Source of the DNA: Brachycybe producta
Lineage: Eukaryota > Arthropoda > Diplopoda > Playtdesmida > Andrognathidae
Assembly (NCBI GenBank): GCA_036925085.1
Contig: JAUPFP010000009.1
Location: 4,822,233 to 4,886,232, forward strand
Direction of reading: 5' to 3'
Length of the DNA: 64,000 bases
Shown one piece after another: positions 35,001 through 46,852 of this stretch (its first letter is position 1; each line of letters begins with the position of its first letter). The notes beneath the pieces were generated by a model that made no database searches, was not told the DNA's origin, and worked only from the letters and a program-made list of their open reading frames with translations. Both the position numbers and the translations under genes were made by a program.

Positions 35001-38000
35001 AAATTTTGTTCGTAATACATGCTTCGGTCGTCAATAGAAACTTATTTTTGTACAAAATGTGTGTGATGTCCTGGACAAAAGGAGGCACCGTGACGTCAGT
35101 GTACCAATGAAGGGCTATGGCATCCACATTTTCCTCAGCATCGGGATAATTCATTATCTGTAGGAAATTGAAATAGAAATATGTGAAAATACAAGTAGAG
35201 TGTCGGTTATTGGAACCGTCGGTTATCGGAATCAATTTTTTTACTTATTCTTATGGAAATACTACTTTATGGAAATAAAAAACTTTCTTTGCAGTCGTTT
35301 TATTGTTACTTTTCTCCACTTTTTTTAATGGGAGTTCGATTAGGTTGATATGAACATTTTGATTATCGGAACTAATGCGTGTCGGATATTAGTTTCCGAT
35401 AATCGACGTTCTGTAGTTATCGTTTGATATGTTTGTGGTTTACCTGTGTGACATACTGAATAAGAGTCACTCTATCAAAATCGTGAATTAATATTTTAAT
35501 GTAATTGTATCTGGATGATTTCAGTTCTGGTGCCAGATTTTGATTAACGAAAATGCTTAGCATTTCTGGTGTATATCCAAGACAATTTATACGAAAACTT
35601 GACATAAAACATATTGGCGGTTCATTTCCATTTGTCACTGCCCAAAATAACACTCCGTTCTTTTCGTATTCTTCAAGGAATCTGGAATAAAAAACAACTT
35701 CTAAAGGTGAAGATTAAAAGAATGAAACTTTGCACTTGAACTTGAACTTAAGCTGGGTCTCAAAACGCTTGGAAAAGCACAAGGATTCAAGAATTTTTAA
35801 AATTCGGAAAAATGGGTAAAAAACAATCAAAAATCGATAAATATGTAAGTGCTCTAAAAGCTCTAAAAATGTTTCAGGAGCACACAACTGGCCTCAGAAG
35901 TCCCAAAAAGCTTGGAAAAACACGAGTATTAAAGAATTTTTAAAATTCGAAAAAATGGGTCAAAAACCAAGTCTATTGACTTAGCTTTTTTCAAAAAAAA
36001 ACGGCCAAAAGTCGATAAATCTTTAAATGCACTGAAGCATACATGTGCAACGTACGACCTCGTCCTAATTTTGTCCGGCCTGTGAGGACTTCTCCAAATT
36101 TGACGGAATTTCCAGAACATACTGTAACACCCTGTATTTCGCCTTCCCGTCCCTCCCCTAGCCTGGGGGTCTCTGGGGATGTGAGGGGCGTATTTCCGTC
36201 CCTTCCCTCCCACTGAGAGACCCCAAAAGCTGCAGACGCATCCTGGTTCCGGTATCGGCGGATGGATACCCGTCGATGCATGGACCCTATGGCATGCATA
36301 CTCCTGAAAAGGTGTACCACAGATAGATTCGATAGATTCTGGGTCCATTCTCTGATATCGAAACTATGAAGTAATCTCATTCAATGGTCCAGTGGCGAAA
36401 GCACGCCACAGTAACATGTTCTCTGCTTTACTATGTTTAAATGGTTGTGCATAATAAACTAAGCATAAATCGACAATCTGCATCTGTCTCGCCTGTCTAA
36501 TGATTCTTTCCTCAGCAACGTCGATATACAGAAGTATCTAGGAGAACGACCCCGGCACCAGCAGGACTCAGGTAGTATAATACCAACTGTCTCAACGAAC
36601 AGCGGTATCTGCTCTAGTCGAGAGAGTCTACAACCTGAGCCCTGTACATTGTTACATTACCCCATTTCAGCAACAGAACAAATAAACCAATCACAGTGTG
36701 ACCTTCCGCTGATAATGTGTGATTTTTATTACTCTTCTATCTGATCTGTATTAAGCTTAACTTAATTTTGTTTGTAAAGCGAACTTTAAAAAAATATATT
36801 CGTTACAAAAAACATCATGTGATATGGCCCGTGGATATATTTAAAATTTGTTATCCGGCCCACACCCTTAAATGAAGTTGCGCACGCCTGGTTTAAGTTC
36901 AAGTGATAAATATCAATATTGAATTTGGTTCTTTATTTGGCTGTCAATCTTAGTATATTCATAAACTAACTTTATATGATATTTGGCCCATGCCTTGTAG
37001 TAAATACCACCAACAGTTCCATTCAATTCTCCACAATCAAAAGACCCATTGGATTTCATCCATGTTGGAGGACTCCAGGCTGATGCAACCAGGTTGATTT
37101 TGTATGGGCTTAGTTTCTGAGCTTCTTTTAGAAAAGGAATCTAAGAAATCAACGAGAAAAATATTAATTGTTTTGAATTTGGTTGTCAAAGTTTCGAATA
37201 ATGCACTTTGTAGTCGTAATCTTCCGGTTGCAAGCTGAAGTTTTTAAATTCGAAATCTCCAATCGAGTCGTCGTCGTAGGTGTATAGTCTTGTTGAGAAG
37301 TCGCATCCTCCGATTGGCACACGACCGAGATTGTATTCTAAACCTTTTTATACGTAAAGTTACGTTTTATTTTTAAACACAGGTGAAAATTGCAGTGCAA
37401 TTGATGAATTTTATTCATAGACTTGATTGCATCCACAATAGTTATGCTCTGGTCAAGTATACGCGGCCTAGTACGGGTCGCAGCACTCACTTTATGGGCT
37501 CGTTGATCGATTTGTGATCTCAAAGTGACCTAAAAAAAGGATCTTGAAAGAATGAATTTCAAGTGGCTTTGTCGTTATCTGCAACAACATCTGCTGCGTT
37601 GCGTATACTTGATCAGAGTTTAAGGTGGCGCTCTATAGTTGAATTTCTCCCGCGGTATTGAACACATTTAGAGTTTTCAAACAAACTTATTTTTAGGAGA
37701 AACAAGAATAGATAATGATGTTGCTAAAATTGCTAAATTGCTAAAATTGCGAAATGTTGATGCAACCCCCCCCCCCCCCCCCCCCCTCCTCATTTTCGAA
37801 ATATTAAACGAAATTTTTTATTTTTAAGATATTGGTATTACACCACATTTAGCATGCAATAATTTGTTATCATTCTAGTTTTTAAACCAATTTGAATTTT
37901 ATACTGATATTGCTCGTGGTAAAAAGTTTGCTTTACATTTTTTGTGTCCAATGTGCTGTTTTGCATTAGGCTGGTCAATGGGTATTCACCACTTACTTGA

Positions 38001-40038
38001 CATGCTTGTAAACAGTTGAAGCATTGATAAAACTTTTACCTTTTTTTGAGAAATAACTTTCCATAAGCTTATGTTGTGTGTCTTTGCTTAATTTTTGTAT
38101 GTTAATTCCCGAGGCATCTGTAAAACTGCCACCAAATCCAATAATTTCTTGCTTTTTTGCTGTAGTATCAATTGTAATTTCGTGATGATCCTCATAATCA
38201 CCATCCAGTTGTTTATTTCTTACTTAAAAATCAAAAATTGTTGATAATGTAATTAAGGTTCCACTTCACACGGATCACATATTGGTTGACGCGACTTGCT
38301 TCACACTCGCAGCCATTCAAAACAACGTTAATTCTTTCAGTGCCTTCCACTGGTATGACCTTGATCACCATTGAAAAGCAGTCGGTTTTTTGCTGCTTGT
38401 GGCTGGATTCGCCACTCTGGTGCAAATCTCACGGTGGCGGTTGCTCGTGTGAGCATTCTCTATGTAACCCAAGCATGTCAAACTCAAAGGCTAACATGGG
38501 CCGAATAAACAAGGCCTTAGTTTACGTGGGCCACACAAAAACAAACTTCAATTTTTTATAGAAACGTAGGTTTATTTCGAAAAAGTATAGTACGAAATTA
38601 TTATTAAAACTTTTGTTACATGCTGTTATATTGACTGGGCCGCAAAGATATTCGCTGTGGGCCGTGAGTTTGACATGCTTGATGTAACCAATGGTCAGCT
38701 TAAAACGACCACTTTGCATAGTTGACACAAAGTGGTCCGTGTGAAGCGAGCCTTAGTTAAAGATTAATAAAGACAATTTATTATTTACTTTGAAATGACA
38801 TATATTTCGCATCAAATCGATGTTTTTCTTTCGATGTTGTATATACCAGAACTTGGTTATTCGATGGTACGGTTGGTCTCTCAATGGTGTCACAGTGCGT
38901 TGAGTTGCAAACGCAGACGAAACTGTCGGAATCGAAGTATCGTGGCGCGCACGGAATGTCTTTAGAAAGGGTTGTATTTATAAGTAGCCATTGCGAAATA
39001 TGCAATTAAATGAGAAAGTTAGAATAGAACTCTTGGTTGTTCTGTATTTCAGAAGCAACAGTAAGATGAATTTGCAAGGATTTAAAAGGCTATAAGAGTA
39101 AATGAATCACATTAACTATATGAATGCGTTACCGAAAATTGCATCGTTAAGATGGTTTATGAACAGCTGATTTTTGAACTGTTGATTATTTTGTCTTTCA
39201 GAAGCAAAATTAAGAGAAATTAGAAAGTGTTTTCGATACTAGAGGGGTAGCTCAGACACTTAAGTTGATTAGCATGTTGTTATAGATTTCAAAATAATAT
39301 TAAATGTCGTCTGTTTAAAGTTTCTCACATAAAAAGGTTATATTGAAAGATATGAACACGAAAATAGTCTTAAGCGATACGGCTACCCTTCTAGTTTCTA
39401 CAATACATTCAGGTTTTTCATCTTTTTGCAACTTAAAGACATAAGAATTTAAATGTGAGAGGCATTTACACTTTAAAATCCTCGAATTATCGTTAATGGA
39501 GGTTTTAATTAACTATAGTGACGCTTCTGTATAAAGTTATAACGAAAACAAATGAATAGCTAAGCTATGTTATAGGGGAGGTATTGTTCTCAGAGATCTT
39601 TAAAAATAAACTTTTTATGGTAATTATAAATTTTAGTTATAAATTTTATAAAGTTAAAAGTAAAATTCCAAAAAATATTGTCTGACAAAAGTGACAATTC
39701 CCAGGAAAAAATATAAAATTTAGTCATTTCCAAACTGCCATTAAATTGTTTTTAAATATATCCACTTGACATTGAAATGTCTTAAAGGTATCTCGTTGCT
39801 CTTCTAGTTTGTAAAACATTTGCAACATTTATTTAGAATTCTTTTCCATAAGCTGCAATATTCAAAGTTCTTGTAACAGTTTCAGGTGTCATGATTGATG
39901 TTCACAAACATTCTTACCTTCATTGCAAACGGATGATGATAAGTGACAAATTAGTAGTAGAATAAATACTAGAATGACAGTCTTACTGTGCTGATGAACA
40001 GACTGAACAATGCTGACAAAATTAAACTGTAGACCCAT
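32021..40038 (-). CDS. Glucosylceramidase-like enzyme, gene 3 (GBA family, GH30), 11 exons, 554 aa
   Basis: Third tandem GBA-type beta-glucosidase. Exons: 39918-40038, 38789-38959, 38040-38222, 37207-37343, 36971-37140, 35444-35681, 34933-35157, 34689-34852, 33870-33959, 33182-33241, 32021-32126; joins keep frame for 554 codons. The start at 40038 gives a leader with a hydrophobic stretch ([14 protein letters not shown]) about 23 residues in, so a signal peptide or signal anchor. Family marks: [38 protein letters not shown] (acid/base Glu about 281), LLTTEAC (nucleophile Glu about 385), [23 protein letters not shown]. One exon of genes 1 and 2 is split here by an extra 628-bp intron (33242-33869), next to about eight additional residues. 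Intron 2 (38223-38788) is almost wholly transposon. AATAAA overlaps the stop codon. Family call is firm. Confidence 0.92.
32195..32575. mobile_element. MITE C copy split by an ACAGGC-family MITE (intron 10 of gene 3)
   Basis: The left arm ends GACTGGTTAGAGACT, the right arm resumes TTAGAGACTAGAG and ends CTCTAGCCTCTAACCAG...TTTTTACCTTA. Confidence 0.7.
32248..32458. mobile_element. ACAGGC-family MITE nested in MITE C
   Basis: ACAGGCAGTTAG...CTAACTGCCTGT with an exact 9-bp duplication TTAGAGACT at 32239-32247 and 32459-32467. Confidence 0.87.
33242..33869 (-). other. Extra intron of gene 3, absent from genes 1 and 2
   Basis: Donor AAAAAG|GTGAAA (at 33868-33869) and acceptor TTATTTCAG|TA (33242-33243) split one ancestral exon into 90 and 60 bp. 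A 64-aa open frame inside shows no family resemblance. Confidence 0.7.
34115..34575. repeat. Tandem repeat, about 138-bp unit, 3.3 copies (intron 8 of gene 3)
   Basis: Repeats of CCTACATCAGAGGGACAATT, TGCTTTGTCAAAATAACCTG and CCCAATGCACTTTGCACTTA at 137-139 bp spacing. The first unit is the most divergent. A related GTCCAAAAGCAGCATA phrase recurs at about 43488. Confidence 0.88.
35755..35985. repeat. Two-copy tandem repeat in intron 5 of gene 3
   Basis: GAATTTTTAAAATTCG(G)AAAAAATGGGT appears twice about 140 bp apart, each preceded by GCTTGGAAAA. Confidence 0.65.
36038..36890. mobile_element. hAT-like MITE, second copy, with an inner insert (intron 5 of gene 3)
   Basis: CATACATGTGCAACGTACGA start and TTGCGCACGCCTG end match 17811-19119. 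The inner part is displaced by an LTR-like segment. Confidence 0.55.
36123..36656. mobile_element. Possible solo LTR-like insert (fossil)
   Basis: A 534-bp segment with TGTAAC...GTTACA termini, an AATAAA-type signal (CATAATAAAC) near the middle, and higher GC than its surroundings. No internal retroelement region lies next to it. No matching target duplication was seen, so the call is tentative; age not estimated. Confidence 0.35.
37344..38039. other. Intron 3 of gene 3
   Basis: Non-coding, with a run of about 20 C at 37767-37786. Nothing else recognised. Confidence 0.6.
38256..38752. mobile_element. MITE that fills intron 2 of gene 3
   Basis: AGGTTCCACTTCACACGGAT and inverted GTCCGTGTGAAGCGAGCC ends, with TTA just outside on both sides. 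It occupies almost all of the 566-bp intron and is interrupted by the hAT-like element at 38470-38681. Confidence 0.65.
38470..38681. mobile_element. hAT-like MITE with exact 8-bp target duplication, nested
   Basis: CAAGCATGTCAAACTCA / inverse ends, GGGCC-rich sub-termini, flanked by ATGTAACC (38462-38469, 38682-38689). Confidence 0.85.
39150..39480. mobile_element. MITE D copy in intron 1 of gene 3
   Basis: AAGATGGTTTATGAACAGCT start and GAGGCATTTACACTTTAAAA end, with opposed CTAGAGGGGTAGC / GGCTACCCTTCTAG. Confidence 0.65.
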
Positions 40039-40305
40039 TTCTGTAATTAACTATGTGAGAGGCTGTTAGTTGGATTACTTAAAGCTTACTTGCAGCTTAG
40101 GTTGAATTACAGTATTCATTTTCTTCTCTTTTGAGTGTTTGTCCTTGTGAATTCATTGCTCATATCTAATCAGAATTTGTTAATTACTTTTTGTGTCATT
40201 AGTTATTTATTTGGTAGATTATCTGGTCTATTATAGCAATGGTGATGCATTTGGGGGTTTTTTTTTTTTGGAGGGGCAACATTGCAGGGATGAAAGTCAA
40301 GACTT

Positions 40306-41212
40306 TTAAGAGGCTAGATACATCGTTTAGTTTAAAATTTCTCCGAATGTAGGCGCTGCGATCGTTGTTGATTGAAAAACGGTTTTTTAACGTTTTTTCT
40401 CCCGGTTCGAAGTCACATAATAATTAATAGAAAAATAATATCGCGTGCTAACCTTATAAAAAGAAAACATTGTGAAGCCAGTAGATTAATGCACGTAATA
40501 ATTATTTTGTTATTGTTCTGAGTTGTTTTTAACGGGAGTTCTTCAAATGTTCCGGTGACGGTTTTTTGCTCCTATGGGACTTTACATGGAGTTAAAAAAA
40601 CGTAAGATTTTAAATGTTATTTAAAAATAGAAAGCCCTTTTAAAATTTAGAAAAAGGAATAATCCTGAAGGCAATAAACACATGTAAGTACGTGCAATTT
40701 TTCTGATTGCTTTAAATCATTTTTAATCAGAGTTCTCTTAACTTTTGTTGGACGGTGTTTTAGTCCTATGGAACTTAACATGGAGTTTAAAAATGTACCA
40801 TTTTAAACGTTATTAAAAAATAGAAGGACCTTTTCAAAATTTATAAAAAGGAAACATCGTGAAGCCAATACATGAATGTATGTGCTAATTATTTTGTTAT
40901 TGTTCTAAATCAGTTTTAACGAGAGTTTTTCAAATGTTTGTGGGACGGTTTTGGGGCCAATGGGATTTAACATGGGGTTGAAAAAACGAACGACTTTGAA
41001 CCTTGTTTAAAAATAGAAGGACCTTTTCAAAAATTATATAAATCGAGCACGTGAAGAACAATACTTTTTATTGCATTTTGCGCTTTACTGTATTTGAATT
41101 GAGCGATTGTGAGGCGATTTCTTTCAGTTTTAGTAACACTATATAAGAACACTCATTTGTCTCGTTGTCGTCTGCTCAAAACAACAAGATGGACGTGGAT
41201 CTAGGCTCTTAA
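40306..41212. mobile_element. piggyBac-like MITE (GAGGCTAGATAC), full copy 1
   Basis: TTAA at 40306-40309 and 41209-41212; inner ends GAGGCTAGATAC and GATCTAGGCTC. 907 bp of non-coding, internally repetitive DNA (three relatives of TTTTAACGAGAGTTCTTCAA). Nearly identical to 45761-46669. Confidence 0.85.
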
Positions 41213-41250
41213 CTCATAAGCTTTACTGATAATGAATTATAAACTAAAAT

Positions 41251-41792
41251 ACTAGCGTTAGCCCACTAGTACTTGCAGAGAGCATGCGCATTGCCATCTT
41301 ATCGTTTATATAGGAAAGTGATTGCAGATTTGCGTTAGCAGCGCCATCTATTGATCACCAATGGAAACTGCCGATGAGACGTTCACTATAGGGGCCCTAG
41401 GAAGACGCCGAAAATTAACAAAATTAAATTAAAACTAATAAAATAAAATTAATTGGGTGTTTTTTGCGCGCAGGTCTCAATATATTGACGTACTATGTCA
41501 ATATCTTTGAGATAGTATCAATATTTAGTTAGTATCTCAATATTTAGTTAGTATCTCAATATATTGACTTTAGGTTAGGTTGAGGTTATATTAGGTTTGG
41601 TTTGGTTAGGTAACTATATCTAACCTAACATCACCTAAACTAACCAAACCTAAGTCAATATATTGAGATACTAAGTCAATAAATTAGTAATTTTAACGTC
41701 CTATAAGGGGTACTGTAGTTTTCACTTTCCTATATAAACTATAAGAATGCAATGCGCATGCTTTCTGCAAATACTAGTGGGCTAACGCTAGT
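41251..41792. mobile_element. hAT-like MITE with long inverted repeats and TTAGG-like core
   Basis: About 75-bp arms starting ACTAGCGTTAGCCCACTAGT, flanked by ACTAAAAT (41243-41250, 41793-41800). The centre is a palindrome of CAATATATTGA repeats and TTAGGTTAGGTTGAGG / CCTAACC-type runs. Confidence 0.85.
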
Positions 41793-41800
41793 ACTAAAAT

Positions 41801-42609
41801 AATATAAACTTCACATTACATCACGTCATTGGAAGGTGGTTCATTCACGAAACTGGCAACATCGTTTCACACCAACCACTTTCCAAGCTAATGTTGAAGG
41901 TCTCTTTGATCTTGTTCAATTCCTGTGCCCGTGAAATAATTGCAAAAATGTTTCCCCCCTCAAGGCAGTTTGCAAACTCTGGGAATGTCACATTATACAC
42001 CATATGTAATACTTTACTTTTACGTTTACCGATGCACAAGTAAAGTAGTTAATGGTAACGCAGTATTAATAATTACATTTTATAATACTAAAACTCATTT
42101 AAATGTGAATTTTGATGTTTTTATTGCAATTTCATTGTAAGAATTCCTGCTTGTCAATTGTAACTCAATAAGTGTGACAAATTCAATGCAAAACTAGCAT
42201 ACACAATGTCACTAACAAAATTACAATATATTGATGTTTGATTCATATAGAGTGCGGTCCAAAAATGCATTTACACTTTAGTTGTTAATAATTGCCATGT
42301 TTATTTGCTTAAATTTATTTTTATAATTAAGGGTAAATGTTACAATAAAAATCAGATATAACAGCATTGTATGTTTAATGTTTAACTTATGCGTTATCTC
42401 AAGTGTTCAAAATGTCGTCCATTACTCGTCAAGTGATGTTGTGACGGACGGATCTCTTTTATTTCTTCCCATTTATACCGTAATAGCAAAAAATCGAAGG
42501 GAATTGGCACACAATCACAAGAAGTACGTTGACTGATGTTTGCAGATCAGTTTCTTACCAATGTGCCTTGACGAGAATGGACATTTTGAACACTTTGAAC
42601 ACAAGGTTC
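41801..42609. other. Non-coding stretch with a partial TATACA-ended MITE
   Basis: 42245-42600 matches the left part of the MITE at 44447 (GTCCAAAAATG...TTGTTAATAATTGCCATG). 41826-41930 resembles the GGAAGGTGGTC blocks at 43150 and 49690. No gene. Confidence 0.5.
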
Positions 42610-44446
42610 ACTTTATAAAGTGAAAATTGATTTTTCTCATTGGGGCACCTTGACTAAATTTTTTTTTTTAAATATCAGTCATATGAAAAATAATAGGAAA
42701 TAATTTCATATGTATTTTCAATGTATGACTAACAAATATGTTTGAACAATTGTCAGAACTTTGTGTATTGAATTTGAATTTTCAAAATTATAGTTCTAAC
42801 ACTGTAACTTTTTGTACTTTTATTTGGTTCCAGGAAAATAACAGTTCTGCAAACACCGACAGTGTAATTGGGAGTTTATTTGAACACATTTTTCCATAAC
42901 TTTTGATAAATTATACTATTTTTCTAAATAAAAAATCAATTGAGCGATCAATCGTGAAATAATTTTTCTTATTATGTTTGTAATTCCTAGGTTACTTTTT
43001 GTACCTTGATACATGGAACAATTTTGGAGTGGTTTGGTTTGAATGCAAAATATTGTTGTGGGGGCTCAGTTTTGGTTGACATTAAATTGCTATGAAAAGA
43101 CGCGGAACCTTTCTACACAAGTTTTTTCTCAAAAACGTTCGAACTTTTGTCATTAGAAGGTGGTCGGTCTACGAAACTGGTGACATCCTTTAAAATGATC
43201 CACTTTCCAACCTAATATCGAGGTCCTTTTCATCTTGTTCAATTCCTTTGACGACCAAACTCGTTAAAGTACATTTTGTCCTGTCGCCAGTTTTGACCAC
43301 TTTTTTGTAGTTATTACTCAACAACACTAGAACCAGCTTCCAACAATTTCAGTCAAATCGAAGTTATTGGTGTTGACGACAAGCCCGATATCATTTAGCA
43401 GTTGAACCCGACCACTGAAAAGTGGTCCGTGTGCCAAGGACCTTAATTAAAGTTTATTATGACGTCCTGTGGCAGAGAGACTATTTAGTCCAAAAGCAGC
43501 ATATCAAGAGTTTGATTAGGACAATTTATTTGCAACACGATTAGGTTTTAGTTGTAATATTTTTAAGCAGGTGCTGGAAAGCTCTTGTTTTAATCCAACT
43601 TAAATTGTATTATGTGGTTCCTAATTTTCTGACAATGAAGTGAAATACAGTCAAAACCCAACAATAATTGCAATGTGTTTTGGTGTCTGACGATGGTCAC
43701 CAGAACACATTGCAATTATTGTTGGGTTTTCACTGTATAATTGGACTTTTGTTCCTCTGTCACAAGTGTTTTGGCTGCTTGTGGAATGAAATTTTGAAAT
43801 TCAAATACTATAATGCTTGAAAAGATATCAGTAATAGTTTTGCACACAAAATAAGTTTATGCTAAAATATTATTTTCAATTTTTCTGTACACTTCAAACG
43901 TTGTGTGCTGCAATGTTTTATTGCAGATTAGCGAACATTGTTTTAAAACTGCTGATAGTTCGTTTAAAAGAATCCAATAGGTTAGTTTTCAACAGGTTGA
44001 ACTCTTAATTATTCTGTCTTTCAGGAACAAAATGGAAGAGAAACTTGAAAGTGTTTTAGAAACGAGTCGTTTAGCTCAATCACTTAAAGGTAATTTAATA
44101 TTGCTATCTTTCAAACGATAGCAACCTAAATTCTCAAAAATATTATATTACAATACGTAATATTTTTATTTTACATATACGTGATATACTGATGCAGTTA
44201 ATATTAATACACAATATTAATAGTTGCATTTTATAATACTAAAAGTCATTCAAATGTCAATTTTTGTGTTTTTAGTGCATTTCATTGTTGAATCCCTTCT
44301 TGTCAGTTGTAACTCATTAAGTGTGGCAAATTCAATACAAAAATTAGCATACATGTATTTAAAATTACAAAAGAAGTAGAATACAAAATAGAACAAAAAT
44401 ATTACTTTTACAAAATTACAATATATTGACGTTTGATTCATATACA

Positions 44447-44832
44447 GAAAGGTCCAAAAATGTATACACAATTTGGTTGTTAAGAATTGTCATGTTTATT
44501 TTCATAAACGCAATTTTATAATTAAGAGAAGATATTACAATAAAGTTCAGATATAAACAGCCTTGCAAGTTTATCTCGTCAAGTGATGATGTGACTGAAG
44601 AGTCTTTTAGATTTCTTCCCATGTATACCATCAGTTTCTTACCACTTGTGCCTTGACGAGAATGGAAATTTTGAACACTTGAGACAATGTCTCATTTAAA
44701 CATAAAACTTGTAATACTTTTATATCTAATTTGTATTGTAACATTTAATTATAAAGTTATTCAAATAAATTTAAGAAATTAAACATGGCAGTTATTAACA
44801 ATAAAAATGTGTATACATTTTTTGTAACACTA
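44447..44832. mobile_element. TATACA-ended MITE, unit A copy
   Basis: Inverted ends CAAAAATGTATACACAATTT and AAAATGTGTATACATTTTTT, extending through TTGTTAA(G/T)AA(T/C)TG(T/C)CATG. Homologous copies at about 50977-51522 and 55735-56760. Superfamily not certain (Tc1/mariner possible). Confidence 0.6.
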
Positions 44833-45519
44833 CAGTTACCATATCCTGCACACAAGAAAAAAGGACACCTAAAAAATTAGAGAGCCTAAAATGGAGATTG
44901 GCCATGCAACTAGCGAGTTGTTGCCTTGTTTTCTTCCAAAACTGTATATTATTATACAATCTTGGATTAAACATGGTGACAATTTCCTAGTTGGCCACTC
45001 TACATTAACTGAAAGTGGCCTAATGCAGTATATTGGATTATTACAGTTACACTAAATCAATTAAAGAAACCTATGTGTAAGTTTATGTTTCGTATGTAGT
45101 TTGCAATAAAGTAGTATTAGTAGCAAAAAAAAAAAAAAAAAGGAAAAGACAAAAACCCGGATATTCTCTAGAATTTAAAAAAATCCGCCCAGACAAAAAT
45201 TTAATGGCCAAAAGGAGGGCATGTCCGCGAAAGTGGACGTATGGTAACCCCGTGTAACACCATATTTAACAAGGTTTTTAGCAATCATGGTTTACAGAAG
45301 GAAAACGTAATATTATGTCATTCAGGCTGATTACACGATACCATTTATTTTCATAGAAGTGTGGATGAATCATGATTTAATCGGGACTTAAATGAACTTG
45401 ATTTATGTTCAATTCACCCTGATTTCAATATAAACATTTGATTGAAACAAAAAGAGTAAATCAGGTAAAAAGACAATGAAATTGAAATATCTTTCAAAAT
45501 CCTTCCTTTACACGTCCAG

Positions 45520-45598
45520 GTTGTATGTGGAGGTCCTTTCCAAGTTGAAGCAAATTCACCATCCACATTCTGATGAAATCGAGAGTCTAATGAAAATG
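45520..45598 (+). other. Exon-like conserved segment, plus strand (unit A)
   Basis: A pyrimidine-rich tract ending in CGTCCAG precedes a 79-bp open segment reading LYVEVLSKLKQIHHPHSDEI plus ESLMKM, followed by GGTTTGT, a possible splice donor. Related segments sit in units B, C and D. Comparing copies by eye shows substitutions without frame-changing gaps in the shared core. Which gene it belonged to is unknown. Confidence 0.35.
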
Positions 45599-45760
45599 GT
45601 TTGTTCATGTTACTTTTTAATTTATGCCTATTAGGCTTAACTCAGCTGTTGATTGGGTGGCATGGAGTATTTGTTTAAGGGTGTACTAGTATACAGTATA
45701 AATAATATTTTTGGAAGATTATCAACATATTTAAGTATATTGACCATGTGGTCAGAATTG

Positions 45761-46669
45761 TTAAGAGGCTAGATACATCGTTTAGTTCAAAATTTCTCCG
45801 AATGTAGGCGCTGCGATTGTTGTTGATTGAAAAACGGTTTTTTAACGTTTTTTCTCCCGGTTCGAAGTCACATAATAATTAATAGAAAAATAATATCGCG
45901 TGCTAACCTTCTAAAAAGAAAACATTGTGAAGCCAGTAGATTAATGCACGTAATAATTATTTTGTTATTGTTCTGAGTTGTTTTTAACGGGAGTTCTTCA
46001 AATGTTCGGGTGACGGTTTTTTGCTCCTATGGGACTTAACATGGAGTTAAAAAAACGTAAGATTTTAAATGTTATTTAAAAATAGAAACCCCTTTTAAAA
46101 TTTAGAAAAAGGAATAATCCTGAAGGCAATAAACACATGTAAGTACGTGCTAATTTTTCTGATTGCTCTAAATCATTTTTAATGAGAGTTCTCTTAACTT
46201 TTCTTGGACGGTGTTTTAGTCCTACGGGACTTAACATGGAGTTTAAAAACGTACGATTTTAAACGTTATTAAAAAATAGAAGGACCTTTTCAAAATTTAT
46301 AAAAAGGAAACATCGTGAAGCCAATACATGAATGTATGTGCTAATTATTTTGTTATTGTTCTAAATCAGTTTTAACGAGAGTTTTTCAAATGTTTGTGGG
46401 ACGGTTTTTGATCCTATGGGATTTAACATGGGGTTGAAAAAACGAACGACTTTGAACCTTGTTTAAAAATAGGAGGACCTTTTCAAAAATTATATAAATC
46501 GAGCACGTGAAGAACAATACTTTTTATTGCATTTTGCACTTTCCTGTATTTGAATTGAGCGATTGTGAGGCGAATTTCTTTCAGTTTTAGTAACACTATA
46601 TAAGAACACTCATTTGTCTCGTTGTCGTCTGCTCAAAACAACAAGATGGACGTGGATCTAGGCTCTTAA
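45761..46669. mobile_element. piggyBac-like MITE, full copy 2, in receptor copy A
   Basis: TTAA at 45761-45764 and 46666-46669. The unit B site reads GAATTGTTAACCCCAGAC and unit C GAATTGTTAACTCCAGAC with a single TTAA: two empty sites. Near-identical to the copy at 40306-41212. Confidence 0.92.
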
Positions 46670-46852
46670 TCCCAGACATTCCCGAGCAGCAAAATTACGA
46701 TAGTTAAGGAATGTTACAAAACTTTCTTAGGAAACTTCAGCAAACTTTTGAATATTTTTAAAATGATTCTTTTAAGAAGTAAGATAACTTGCAACTAAAT
46801 TAATATTTGAGCTGTTTTAAATACCTGCATTAAAATAACGTGTTTTTTTTAC

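Noticed and set aside
35929-36380. Two overlapping 129-139 aa minus-strand frames
   Set aside because: Both lie in the hAT-like/LTR-like repeat inside gene 3 intron 5 and resemble no known family.
42400-42600. Possible transposase fragment in the TATACA-ended MITE
   Set aside because: The segment recurs in several copies, but I could not read a DDE-type motif in any frame, so no coding claim is made.
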